From Ignavibacteria bacterium (GTDB lineage: Bacteria; Bacteroidota; Ignavibacteria; Tepidaquicellales; Tepidaquicellaceae): a stretch of DNA of 64,000 bases. The position numbers and the translations under genes are program-made. This document shows positions 1 to 9,153 of this stretch, in pieces (position 1 is the stretch's first letter; each line of letters opens with the position of its first letter). Below the pieces are notes generated by a model, which was given only the letters and a program-made list of their open reading frames with translations, did not search any database and had not been told where the DNA came from. The stretch covers positions 106,934-170,933 of the forward strand of contig JAQTLX010000004.1 in NCBI GenBank assembly GCA_028714695.1, in the 5' to 3' direction.

Positions 1-387
1 TATACTCTAAAACTAAGAGCATGGGATACGTACAATAATTTTTCGGAAATCAGTACTACATTCTCCGTTAAGAACAATCAGTATCTTGCAATTAATAATG
101 TGTTTAATTATCCGAATCCGATGACTGATGCTACTGCGTTTACTTTTCAACATAATTTTGATATTCCCCTGTCGTCTCAAATCGACATTTATACAATTGC
201 GGGAAGAAAAATTAAGACGCTAAAAAGAAATAATATTATGGACAAGTTTGTTTCAATTCAATGGGACGGCAAAGACGAAGACGGTGATAATATTGCAAAC
301 GGTACCTATATTTACAAAGTCATCTTGAAATCGGAAGACGGATCATATTCTAAAGTTCAGACCGGAAAACTGGTGAAATTGAAATAA
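1..387 (+). CDS. C-terminal end of a PorU-like / type IX secretion-associated protein (5' end outside window)
   Basis: The reading frame is open from base 1 and stops at 387, so only the last 128 codons of a longer gene are visible. The last 95 residues form a FlgD-like Ig/type IX sorting domain (NYPNP start, AGRKIKT, WDGKDEDGD, ANGTYIYKV). By hand count they match the C-terminus of the complete PorU downstream at 80 of 95 positions, and the residues before that (LKLRAWDTYNN) also match. The visible part is therefore probably the end of a tandem PorU paralogue, although the catalytic domain is off the window. An internal GTG at about 100 is not a credible start because the homology continues upstream of it. 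Confidence 0.8.
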   Translation, partial: YTLKLRAWDTYNNFSEISTTFSVKNNQYLAINNVFNYPNPMTDATAFTFQHNFDIPLSSQIDIYTIAGRKIKTLKRNNIMDKFVSIQWDGKDEDGDNIANGTYIYKVILKSEDGSYSKVQTGKLVKLK

Positions 388-609
388 AATATATATAATT
401 ATTTATTGGATATTCATAAATTACTGAAATTTTTTAATTTCAAATTTACAAATTTCGGTAAGCGTAATTGAATAATTTATGTTTGTTTTTTACAACGGTT
501 TTCGATATTTTTATTAAGATTGCAGCATAAACAGCGGGATTTGAAATTCGATTAATTTAAAATTTGAAAACCTGTATTTCGAACTGTAATTAATAAATTA
601 TTTTCAGTA

Positions 610-640
610 TTGACAATATTTTAAATCCGTTATATCTTTG
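610..640 (+). promoter_or_regulatory. Bacteroidetes-type promoter for porU
   Basis: TTGACA at 610-615 is followed by TATCTTTG at 633-640. This fits the Bacteroidetes -33/-7 consensus (TTG, about 20 nt, TAnnTTTG). The start codon of porU is at 793, so the predicted transcript has a leader of about 145 nt. The rest of the 388-792 gap holds no ORF that I can support, only AT-rich sequence and the hairpin at 718-768. It is a motif match only; no transcription start is known. Confidence 0.55.
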
Positions 641-717
641 CATATATTTAAAAGGAGCAAAATACAGAGTATTTCTTACATTTTGATAATTAAAATAATT
701 AATGAAGAGTTCATAGA

Positions 718-768
718 CCATTTATTAAAGGTACGGGAAATAGAGTAACTTTTAATAAGTGGTTTTTT
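718..768 (+). terminator. Terminator-like hairpin in the porU leader
   Basis: Arms at 718-734 and 745-762 pair through 15 consecutive positions (two G-U), then two more after a one-base bulge, leaving a loop of about 10 nt. Six Ts follow at 763-768. This is the form of an intrinsic terminator. It lies downstream of the likely porU promoter (610-640) and 25 nt upstream of the porU ATG, so it could act as an attenuator. It could instead simply end the upstream paralogue's transcript. Confidence 0.6.
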
Positions 769-792
769 GTTTATATAAACAAAGCAAATTAA

Positions 793-3700
793 ATGAAAAA
801 GTTTAGAATTATAATAATCATGATTGTGCTTTTAGGTTCTTCGGGAGCATACGCCCAGTATAAAACCAAAACCGACAATCAAAATAATGTTATAAAATCT
901 GTAAACGATTACAGAGTATTATCGTCAAGTAATACATCGGTTGAACTGGAATATACTCCGGTATATAACGGTAATTCGGATTTTATAAATTCTATTCACA
1001 ATTCAGGTGATTATGGAAAACCCGACGTGCCTTCAAGAAATTTCCCGGTAATGACGCCTTCGGATAAAAATAATTTGGTAGAAATTACAGAAGTTACTTA
1101 TGAAGAGATACAGAATATTGACATAAAACCAATTCCTACCCCTAAACGCGCAGATAATAAACTGGAAACCGTATTTGATTTTAAATATGACAGCAAAATA
1201 TATACGGCAAACAAATTTTTCCCTGAAAAAAATGTCCTTCTAATTAAAAGCGGAATTTTAAGAAATAAATATATTAGTACAATTAAGATTAATCCCATAT
1301 TATATAATCCTCTCACCAGAGTCGTTAAACGAATTAAGACTCTGAAGATTCGTGTCGTATTCGGAGATAATCCTTTGTACGTCAATAAAATACAATCAAG
1401 AGCCGAAATTGAATTTTTAAAAGGGCTTGCTCTGAACTGGGAGAACGCAAAAAACTGGTCAACGCCTGAATTTAACAAAAAACCTCTTGTCCAAAACAGC
1501 GTACTTGCATCCGGAGACTTTTATAAAATTGAAGTCCGTGAGACAGGAATGTATAAACTTGATAAGAATATTCTTACTCAAGCCGGAATCAACGTTAATA
1601 ACATTGACCCCCGTACAATAAAAATATACGGGAACGGAGGAGCCGAACTTCCTTATGATAATTCAGTAGCATCTCCGACGGACCTCGTCGAAAATGCAAT
1701 TTATGTCCAAGGCGAATCGGACGGCGTGTTTAATGATAACGACTATATTGTATTTTACGGACAATCTCCGCATCAGTGGACGTACAATACTTCAACCAAT
1801 TATACTCACAATATTAATCATTATTCAAATTCGAATTATTACTGGATTACATTCGGCGGCGCTAACGGAAGGCGCATGCAGACAGTCAATTCGCAGAATG
1901 TTTCAGGATTGTCGCCTTTGCAGTCTTTCACGGATAAGTTCTTTGAAGAACCCGAAGCGAATAATCTCGGTTCAACAGGTACGCTTTGGGTGAGCCCGAG
2001 AATAGGCTATGGAGATGGTTTTGTATTCAACAGAGAATTAAAAGGATATGTCAGCGGTTCTGACATTACTCTGACTGCTGTTCCTGCAAACGGAACTATT
2101 GCAATGAGTTATGCAACCTTTCTAATAAAAGACGATAATTCGAATTTTTCTACGATTGTTCAGATTGCGGATGTTAACAGCGCTTTTTCACACATAAATT
2201 TATATGATCCGCCCTTAAAGGCAACTTATCAATTGTTTCCGGGACAGACTAGTATAAATCTTAAAATGTCATTGCCTCAGCAGTATAATGTTTCGACGGT
2301 TGCAGGATATTACGATTATATAGAATTGCTATATAAACGATCATTCGGCAGTGTTTCCGGAAATTCATTGAGGTTTTCTTCGCCCGATACATCAGGAATA
2401 ATGGAATATCAGGTTTCAACATTCAGTTCATTGGCAGTTAAACTGTTCCGAATAGATAATTATAATACCGTAGATTTAATCAATCCTATTTCATATTCAA
2501 ATGGAGTACTGAGATTTCAGGATAATGCGGTTCAGGGTGTACCAACGGATTACTATTCAATCGGCGATCTAAATTACATGACTCCTGTTTCAATCTCCCA
2601 GCGGGTACAAAACCAGAATATTAAAGGAAATGCGGATGGCGCCGATTACATTATAATCTCCCCTACTGAATTTTTGTCTGCCGCAACTAATCTGAAGACA
2701 TTACGCGAGAGCGGCGGTCCGGGAAATCCGAGTTATTTAAAAACTCTTGTTGTGGATATAAATCAAATTTACAATGAGTTTGGCGGAGGTATTCAGGATC
2801 CGGTTGCCATGAGAAATTTTCTGAAATATACGTATTTTAATTGGACTACGAGACCTGTTTATGTGCTATTCCTCGGAGACGGTAGTTACGATTATAAAAA
2901 TATTTACGGTCTCTCAACTAAGAATTTTATTCCGCCGATAGAGAGAAACTCGCCGACCATGGATGAAATTTCCAGTTATAACAGCGATGATTTTATTACC
3001 GAAATAAACGAAAGTTTTTCCGAACCTTCTCCTTCGAAAACCGATTTTGCCAACGGAAGATTCTGCGTGAATTCCCTTAACGATGCAAACGCTGTCGTTG
3101 ATAAAATTGCACTCTATGAATCGAGCGCGAGTAACGGAATTTGGAAAAAGGAAATAATGTATTGCGCGGATGACGGTTGGACAACGGAACAGAATCAGGG
3201 ACAGGAAGGCGATATGCATACAAGGCAGTGCGAATCAATTGCTGAAGATCATACACCGAAAGATTTTGAGAAGGAAAAAATTTATATAGTTGCATACCCT
3301 ACGGTAATCACTCCTCAGGGAAGAAGAAAACCGGGTGCCAACATTGATATTATTAAAGGCTGGAATGAAGGTCGTCTTCTGGTAAACTGGACGGGTCATG
3401 GAAGCACTGACTTATGGGCGCACGAACACATTTTTGTTAAGGACGAATCGATTCCTCAACTTCATAATAAAGGCAAATATCCGGTAGTTACGATTGCGAG
3501 TTGCGATCTGGCTAGATGGGATGATCCATACATTATAAGTGCAGCGGAAAAACTCCTGTTTATTCCGGATGCCGGCGGAATTGGCATAATAGCGGCTACA
3601 AGACCTGTTTATGCAAACTATAATGAAGCATTGAATGATTTACTGTGGGATAATTTGATGTATGTTAAAGATACACTCAATTTGCCGATACGAGTCGGCA

Positions 3701-4863
3701 AAGCATTGTATTACGTTAAGAATCAACTTCCGGGAGATCTGACTGTCGAAAATGATATGAAATACTGTCTGATAGGAGATCCTGCAATGAGGATAAGCAT
3801 TCCACAATATTTTACGAAAATTGACAGTATAAACAATACGTCTGGAAATGACACTGCAATTGTTAAGGCTCTTCAAAAAGTTAAAATTTCAGGCAGCGTG
3901 TTAAGACCTGATTCAACATTCTGGAGCAATTATAACGGTGATATTGTAATTAAAGTATTCGATGTTGACAGACAGATATCAATGATTGATTTTAATATGC
4001 CATTCAGTTGGAGACTCGATGGCGGCACTATTTATAAAGGAAATACGAAAGTAATAAACGGGAAATGGACTCTTGAATTTATTGTCCCGAAAGACATTTC
4101 TTATAACACCGGAACCGGTAAAATTTTGGCATATTTCGGCAATAATAATTCCGAGGGCTCGGGATACTCTAATCTGTTCAAATTAACAGGTCTGGATACT
4201 TCTGCAGTTGCGGATACAACAGGACCTGTGATTTCATTGTTTATGGACAGCAGAAATTTCAAAACCGGAGATCTGGTTAATCAGAATACAAAAATAATTG
4301 CCGATTTTTATGATGCCAGCGGAATTAACCTTACCGGCGCAATCGGACATAAGATAGAATCTATTGTAAACAACGACGATAACAGTAAAATTGATTTGAC
4401 CCCGTACTATAATTCAACTTCGGGATATCAATATGGCTCCCTCGAATATCCTCTGACAGGTCTCGCAGACGGCAATTATACGTTAAAATTGAAAGCCTGG
4501 GATACTTATAACAATTCAAGTGATGCGAGTATTACATTCACGGTCAAAAGCGCTCAAATACTCTCAGTAAATAATGTGTTTAATTATCCAAACCCGATGA
4601 CCGACGGAACTGCATTCACATTCCAGCATAATTTCGATATGCCTTTAACTACACAAATTGATGTTTATACGGTAGCCGGAAGGAAAATTAAGACTATTAA
4701 AAGAACTAATATAATTAGTAAATTTGTTTCCATAGAGTGGGATGGAAAAGATGAAGACGGTGATTATATTGCTAACGGAACATATATTTACAAAGTGATT
4801 GTCAAAACAGAAGACGGTTCGTTCTCAAAAGTTCAGACCGGAAAACTAGTGAAATTAAAATAA
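793..4863 (+). CDS. porU: Type IX secretion system sortase PorU (C25 gingipain-family peptidase)
   Basis: A 1356-residue secreted protein with signal peptide MKKFRIIIIMIVLLGSSGAYAQ. The C25 cysteine-peptidase domain lies roughly at 620-1010. It carries the catalytic pair His869 (WTGHGS) and Cys904 (TIASCD). A FlgD-like Ig domain forms the last ~95 residues. PorU is the surface sortase that removes the C-terminal signal of type IX cargo and attaches the cargo to the cell surface, working with PorV. The ATG start is fixed by the signal peptide. porV follows 30 bp later, so the two are probably one operon. A near-identical C-terminal domain ends the partial gene just upstream. Assignment rests on domain order, the His/Cys motifs and the porV neighbour. 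Confidence 0.9.
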   Translation: MKKFRIIIIMIVLLGSSGAYAQYKTKTDNQNNVIKSVNDYRVLSSSNTSVELEYTPVYNGNSDFINSIHNSGDYGKPDVPSRNFPVMTPSDKNNLVEITEVTYEEIQNIDIKPIPTPKRADNKLETVFDFKYDSKIYTANKFFPEKNVLLIKSGILRNKYISTIKINPILYNPLTRVVKRIKTLKIRVVFGDNPLYVNKIQSRAEIEFLKGLALNWENAKNWSTPEFNKKPLVQNSVLASGDFYKIEVRETGMYKLDKNILTQAGINVNNIDPRTIKIYGNGGAELPYDNSVASPTDLVENAIYVQGESDGVFNDNDYIVFYGQSPHQWTYNTSTNYTHNINHYSNSNYYWITFGGANGRRMQTVNSQNVSGLSPLQSFTDKFFEEPEANNLGSTGTLWVSPRIGYGDGFVFNRELKGYVSGSDITLTAVPANGTIAMSYATFLIKDDNSNFSTIVQIADVNSAFSHINLYDPPLKATYQLFPGQTSINLKMSLPQQYNVSTVAGYYDYIELLYKRSFGSVSGNSLRFSSPDTSGIMEYQVSTFSSLAVKLFRIDNYNTVDLINPISYSNGVLRFQDNAVQGVPTDYYSIGDLNYMTPVSISQRVQNQNIKGNADGADYIIISPTEFLSAATNLKTLRESGGPGNPSYLKTLVVDINQIYNEFGGGIQDPVAMRNFLKYTYFNWTTRPVYVLFLGDGSYDYKNIYGLSTKNFIPPIERNSPTMDEISSYNSDDFITEINESFSEPSPSKTDFANGRFCVNSLNDANAVVDKIALYESSASNGIWKKEIMYCADDGWTTEQNQGQEGDMHTRQCESIAEDHTPKDFEKEKIYIVAYPTVITPQGRRKPGANIDIIKGWNEGRLLVNWTGHGSTDLWAHEHIFVKDESIPQLHNKGKYPVVTIASCDLARWDDPYIISAAEKLLFIPDAGGIGIIAATRPVYANYNEALNDLLWDNLMYVKDTLNLPIRVGKALYYVKNQLPGDLTVENDMKYCLIGDPAMRISIPQYFTKIDSINNTSGNDTAIVKALQKVKISGSVLRPDSTFWSNYNGDIVIKVFDVDRQISMIDFNMPFSWRLDGGTIYKGNTKVINGKWTLEFIVPKDISYNTGTGKILAYFGNNNSEGSGYSNLFKLTGLDTSAVADTTGPVISLFMDSRNFKTGDLVNQNTKIIADFYDASGINLTGAIGHKIESIVNNDDNSKIDLTPYYNSTSGYQYGSLEYPLTGLADGNYTLKLKAWDTYNNSSDASITFTVKSAQILSVNNVFNYPNPMTDGTAFTFQHNFDMPLTTQIDVYTVAGRKIKTIKRTNIISKFVSIEWDGKDEDGDYIANGTYIYKVIVKTEDGSFSKVQTGKLVKLK

Positions 4864-4893
4864 TTTAAAAAATACTTAACGGAGGTAAATTTA

Positions 4894-6009
4894 ATGTTTA
4901 ATAAAATGAATGTAAGAACAGGAGTCGTTTTTGTACTGATATTGTTATCAATGGTATCGTTTGAAAAGGCTTATTCACAAAACACAATTTCAACCGGTGT
5001 GCCGTTTCTGCTTATCGGTCCAAACTCAAGATTTGCAGGTATGGGTGAAACAGGAACTGCAATTTCTGACGATGCTACTGCAATGCACTGGAATCCATCC
5101 GGACTCGCTTATCAGACAACCGGCACTGAAATTAACTTTACACACTCTCCATGGCTTGCGGGACTCGGATTATCAGATCTTTTTTATGATTATCTTGCCG
5201 CTAAAAAATATGTGAAAAGTATTAATGGAACGGTTGGCGCAAGTTTGACGTATCTTAATATCGGTGAAGTTATTACTACGGACGAATTCGGTAATCAAAC
5301 CGGTAAGAACTATAAAGCCTACGAATTTGCCTTCGCTCTGGCATACGCTACTAAGGTCAGCAAGCAAATCGGCGTGGGTGTATCCGCAAGGCTGATTTAC
5401 AGCAGACTTTCACCTAATAATGTTACTGTCGGAAATGAAAAAGGTACAGGAACAGCGTTTTCTACAAGTTTTGATTTATCAATGTTATACAGACCTACAA
5501 ATGGTCCGAAATTTTTAAAAGACAGATTTTCGTTCGGTGTTAATTTATCGAACATGGGTCCGAAAATTTCTTACGTAGATGCCGCTCAGGCAGACCCGCT
5601 TCCTACGCAATTAAGAATCGGACTTGCTTACAAGATATTTAAAAACGAAGGTAATGACCTTACTCTGGCTGCGGATTTCTCGAAATTGCTTGTTAACAGA
5701 AATGCAGACAACACTGCCGATCCTTTCTATAAAGCCTTTGCAACTTCATGGAGGGGCGGAGTTAACGGAATTGCAAGATCTATACAGTCGTCTGTCGGTA
5801 TGGAATACTGGTATGGCAGCCCGAAACTGATTGCCCTGAGAGCAGGTTACTTCTACGAAGATCCCTCAAACGGTAACAGAAGATTCATAACGCTTGGCGC
5901 AGGTATTAGATATTCATTATATGGTTTCGATTTCAGTTATATTACGGGAACTGAAGATAACCATCCCCTTGCCAATACTCTGAGATTCGGGTTAATTGTT
6001 AGTTTTTAA
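4894..6009 (+). CDS. porV: PorV-like outer-membrane protein of the type IX secretion system
   Basis: A 371-residue protein with a signal peptide ending near AYSQ. After it comes the PorV/PorQ N-terminal signature (GPNSRFAGMGETGTAISDD, then MHWNPSGLAY). The rest is alternating hydrophobic/polar strands of an FadL-like beta-barrel ending in a terminal aromatic (IVSF). PorV shuttles type IX cargo from the translocon to the PorU sortase. A strong ribosome-binding site (ggaggt, 4881-4886) precedes the ATG at 4894; a second in-frame ATG at 4909 would shorten the signal peptide. It directly follows porU and is closed by the intrinsic terminator at 6042-6074. Other PorV-family members look similar, so PorV itself rests partly on context. 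Confidence 0.85.
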   Translation: MFNKMNVRTGVVFVLILLSMVSFEKAYSQNTISTGVPFLLIGPNSRFAGMGETGTAISDDATAMHWNPSGLAYQTTGTEINFTHSPWLAGLGLSDLFYDYLAAKKYVKSINGTVGASLTYLNIGEVITTDEFGNQTGKNYKAYEFAFALAYATKVSKQIGVGVSARLIYSRLSPNNVTVGNEKGTGTAFSTSFDLSMLYRPTNGPKFLKDRFSFGVNLSNMGPKISYVDAAQADPLPTQLRIGLAYKIFKNEGNDLTLAADFSKLLVNRNADNTADPFYKAFATSWRGGVNGIARSIQSSVGMEYWYGSPKLIALRAGYFYEDPSNGNRRFITLGAGIRYSLYGFDFSYITGTEDNHPLANTLRFGLIVSF

Positions 6010-6041
6010 TTTATGATTATTTCCTTTAATTAAGTTTGAAT

Positions 6042-6074
6042 AAGGCATATATTTACATGATATATGCCTTTTTT
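6042..6074 (+). terminator. Intrinsic terminator after porV
   Basis: A perfect stem of aaggcatatat (6042-6052) and its complement (6060-6070) has a 7-nt loop and runs into a T tract ending at 6074. It closes the porU-porV unit. The hairpin covers the in-frame ATG at 6064, which argues that the next gene starts at 6103. A TAagTTTG motif at 6031-6038 could be a -7 element for that gene, in which case the hairpin would sit at the 5' end of its mRNA. Confidence 0.8.
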
Positions 6075-6102
6075 CCTTAATGCAAATTATTTAATTGACA
6101 CA

Positions 6103-9100
6103 ATGAAAAAGTTAATATTGTTCTTTTTGGTTTTATTTCTTAGCGTTAATGCTTATTCACAAAATGTTAAGAATTTAAAATTATCGCATCAGTTGAAATC
6201 CCGTGTTGAAAACAACACGTTTCCGAAAAAATTTACGACTGCCGCCGATACGATAAAAGTCGTGGGAATACTTGTCCAGTTTCAACAGGACAATACTTCA
6301 TTTACCACAGGTGACGGAAGATTTGACCTGTCAAATAAATATTATAATCCTGCTTTGCAGAGAGATACCGTAATTGACTCCCCTCCTTATGATAGTTTGT
6401 ATTTCATAGACCATCTGGAGTTCCTGAAGAATTATTATTACAAAGCATCAAAAGGAAAATTAATCATCAATTATGAGTTGCATGGGAAAGTTATTACATT
6501 GCCCAAAAAAATGCAGGAATATTCTCCTCAGAGAAACGAAAGCAATGCAAAACTCGGACAGTTTTTTGTTGATGCATGGTCTTCGGCTGACAGTATAATC
6601 GATTTTTCAAATTACGATCAGGCTAAAACGGCATTCGTTATATTTCATGCGGGCGCAGGCAAAGATATTGACCTGACTTCGATTTTTGGATACGACCCTA
6701 CTCCTTATGATATTCCTTCACTGTATCTTGGAATTAAATCATTAAAAGAAATTTTCGGCAGCACTTATGAAGGTTTTCAGGTAAATCATGGTTTCAAAAT
6801 AAGCAATTCGCTGATATTGCCTTCAACGGAATTAAGAGAAATAGAAACATTAGGACAAACTTCACTTCTTAAACTCGGAATGAACGGCTTTCTCGTGGCA
6901 AATATTGGCAGTTACCTCGGGTTACCCGATTTGTTCAATACACAAACAGGCAATACCGCTATTGGCAGATTCGGATTAATGGACGGACAATCATTCTTTA
7001 GTTATCTGGGTGCATTTCCTCCCGAACCTTCGGCATGGGAAAAAATATACCTCGGCTGGGTTCAGCCTGTGACGATTTCATACGGCGATGCATTATTCAA
7101 TCTTAAATCAAGTTCTACAGATGAATTTAAAGATTCAACAATATATAAAGTTTTAATAAGCAGTAAAGAATATTTTTTAATAGAAAACCGTAACAGAAAT
7201 CCCTTTAATACGGGACAGAAAGTATATCTCAGAAATCGCGCATTCAGGGATTCTACTCTCTATACAAAAGATATAGCGGGATTTAGCGCCTCAGATATTT
7301 CGGGGCTTCATGGCAATCTTTACAACGTTTCATATCTTGACTGGAGCCTGCCCGGCTCAATAGATGATACATCAAACTACAGAGGCGGTGTTTTAATCTG
7401 GCATATAGATGAAAACGTAATTGATGCAAATTTCGGAACGAATACAATTAATAATGACCCCAGACATAAAGGCGTTGCGGTAATGGAAGCAAAAGGTTCG
7501 CAGGATATCGGTATTTCTTACAGCACACCTTTCGGTACAATTATAAGCGACGGCTCGTTTGTGGATTACTGGTACAATGGTTATCATTTTGTCCCGTCGA
7601 CAATTTATCAGAATAGATTTACACCGTCATCAACTCCCAATTCATTGAGTTATTCTCTGGCCAATAATAATATTTTTATAACGGACTTCGATTCAATATC
7701 GTATTCGATGAAATTGAGAATTAAAATAGGAAGCGATGTTATTTCACCTGTCCCCGGTTTTCCTAAAAATCTTGGAAGCGCAGCCGTGAATGAATATTCG
7801 CAGGTAATTCCGATTGATATAAATAGAAACGGGAAGGAGGTTTTGTTCGTAAACAACGGACAGAATCTTTACGCTTTCAATAACAACGGAACAGGCTTGA
7901 CAACTAACAACGGTCTGTTGTTCAACGGATACGGTTCATATCCTGTTTTGTACGGTTATTACGGATATCTGAATGATTTCAGAATCGGAGGAATACAGAA
8001 TAACACTGCCGGTTCTTCTTTTGTTACATTTAAATTAAATTCCGGAATAATCTCCGATACAAATATAACAAATTTCACAAAAAAAGTTTCGGCTGCTCCG
8101 ATTATTTTGGATTCATCCAAAATAGTTCTGGGTTTTGAGAACGGATACGTAATTGAAAAATCTCTGACAGCAAATCAACTTATTAATAAAGACACAACGC
8201 TGAAGGCAGCGATAACAAGATTTACAAGAGATAATCAACAGAATTACAGATATTCATACTCACCTGTTACTAATATCATTTCAGGCAATTTCTTCTCGGC
8301 AAATTCCGCAGATTCCCTTCAATTGTATAATACAGGCGAAGTAAGAATAAACGGTTCAAAAGTAAATATTAACTATTCCGATGCATTCAGAAACGTGATT
8401 GCCTGTGATATAAATAAAGACAACAGGCAGGAAATTATTTTTTCAAACGGGAATCAATTATATGCCGTAAATTCAAACGGAATCCTGCTTGATAATTTCC
8501 CTGTGAAACTCACTTCCCCAGTTACATCGGGATTTTCGGTATGCGATATCAACGATGACGGTAACTTTGCTGTTATATTTGTAACTGCGAACGGCGATCT
8601 TTACGCTGTCGGAACAAACGGGAGGACATTAAACGGTTTCCCGTATAAAATCGGACCTAACACATATTCAACTCCCGCATTATATAATTATTCCGATACT
8701 CTTGCAATATCGGTTATTTCAAGCGACGGATATCTTTATTCTTTTAAAACAAATCATCCTTATAAAGCACAGAACATTCTCTGGAAAAATTACTTAAGGG
8801 ATAAGGACTTTTCGAACAATAATTTCAGAGGCATTTATAATCCGCCGGTGTATTCGGAAAAACTTCCGAAAGATAAAGTTTATAACTGGCCGAATCCTGT
8901 TTATAACGGACGAACTTTCATACGCTATTATATAAACGGAAATGCAGGTAACGTTACAATAAAGATTCTAGACCTCTCCGGCGAACTGGTTACGAAGTTA
9001 AACGGCACGTCCTACTCAAATGCGGAAAATGAGGTTATCTGGGATGCAAGCAAAGTGCAGAGCGGTGTTTATTACGGAGTTGTTGAAGCAGCAGTTGACG

Positions 9101-9144
9101 GCTCTACTGAAACAAAGATAATTAAAATTGCTGTTGTAAAATAA
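6103..9144 (+). CDS. Secreted M6 metalloprotease-like protein with FG-GAP-like repeats and type IX sorting domain; zinc site lost
   Basis: 1013 residues from the ATG at 6103, which opens a good signal peptide (MKKLILFFLVLFLSVNAYSQ). An in-frame ATG at 6064 lies inside the porV terminator and is rejected. Residues ~40-460 follow the M6 (immune inhibitor A-like) pattern, including YLGLPDLFN, FGLMDG, PSAWEKIYLGW and the late GGVLIWHIDE block. The expected HExxH before LGLPD reads ANIGS at 266-270, so both zinc histidines and the catalytic glutamate are missing while Asp276 remains. Residues ~550-860 hold DxNxD-type FG-GAP/VCBS-like propeller repeats (CDINKDNRQEIIF, CDINDDGNF). The end (YNWPNPVYNGRTFIRYY...SGVYYGVVEA) is a type IX sorting domain. 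It is probably exported by the PorUV system as a non-catalytic surface or secreted protein. Confidence 0.8.
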   Translation: MKKLILFFLVLFLSVNAYSQNVKNLKLSHQLKSRVENNTFPKKFTTAADTIKVVGILVQFQQDNTSFTTGDGRFDLSNKYYNPALQRDTVIDSPPYDSLYFIDHLEFLKNYYYKASKGKLIINYELHGKVITLPKKMQEYSPQRNESNAKLGQFFVDAWSSADSIIDFSNYDQAKTAFVIFHAGAGKDIDLTSIFGYDPTPYDIPSLYLGIKSLKEIFGSTYEGFQVNHGFKISNSLILPSTELREIETLGQTSLLKLGMNGFLVANIGSYLGLPDLFNTQTGNTAIGRFGLMDGQSFFSYLGAFPPEPSAWEKIYLGWVQPVTISYGDALFNLKSSSTDEFKDSTIYKVLISSKEYFLIENRNRNPFNTGQKVYLRNRAFRDSTLYTKDIAGFSASDISGLHGNLYNVSYLDWSLPGSIDDTSNYRGGVLIWHIDENVIDANFGTNTINNDPRHKGVAVMEAKGSQDIGISYSTPFGTIISDGSFVDYWYNGYHFVPSTIYQNRFTPSSTPNSLSYSLANNNIFITDFDSISYSMKLRIKIGSDVISPVPGFPKNLGSAAVNEYSQVIPIDINRNGKEVLFVNNGQNLYAFNNNGTGLTTNNGLLFNGYGSYPVLYGYYGYLNDFRIGGIQNNTAGSSFVTFKLNSGIISDTNITNFTKKVSAAPIILDSSKIVLGFENGYVIEKSLTANQLINKDTTLKAAITRFTRDNQQNYRYSYSPVTNIISGNFFSANSADSLQLYNTGEVRINGSKVNINYSDAFRNVIACDINKDNRQEIIFSNGNQLYAVNSNGILLDNFPVKLTSPVTSGFSVCDINDDGNFAVIFVTANGDLYAVGTNGRTLNGFPYKIGPNTYSTPALYNYSDTLAISVISSDGYLYSFKTNHPYKAQNILWKNYLRDKDFSNNNFRGIYNPPVYSEKLPKDKVYNWPNPVYNGRTFIRYYINGNAGNVTIKILDLSGELVTKLNGTSYSNAENEVIWDASKVQSGVYYGVVEAAVDGSTETKIIKIAVVK

Positions 9145-9153
9145 ACCGGATAA

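Noticed and set aside
1098..1478. Minus-strand ORF inside porU
   Set aside because: Shadow of the porU coding frame; no start context or domain.
6064..6102. Upstream ATG start for the M6-like protein
   Set aside because: The ATG is inside the porV terminator stem, and the 13 extra residues come before an otherwise perfect signal peptide.
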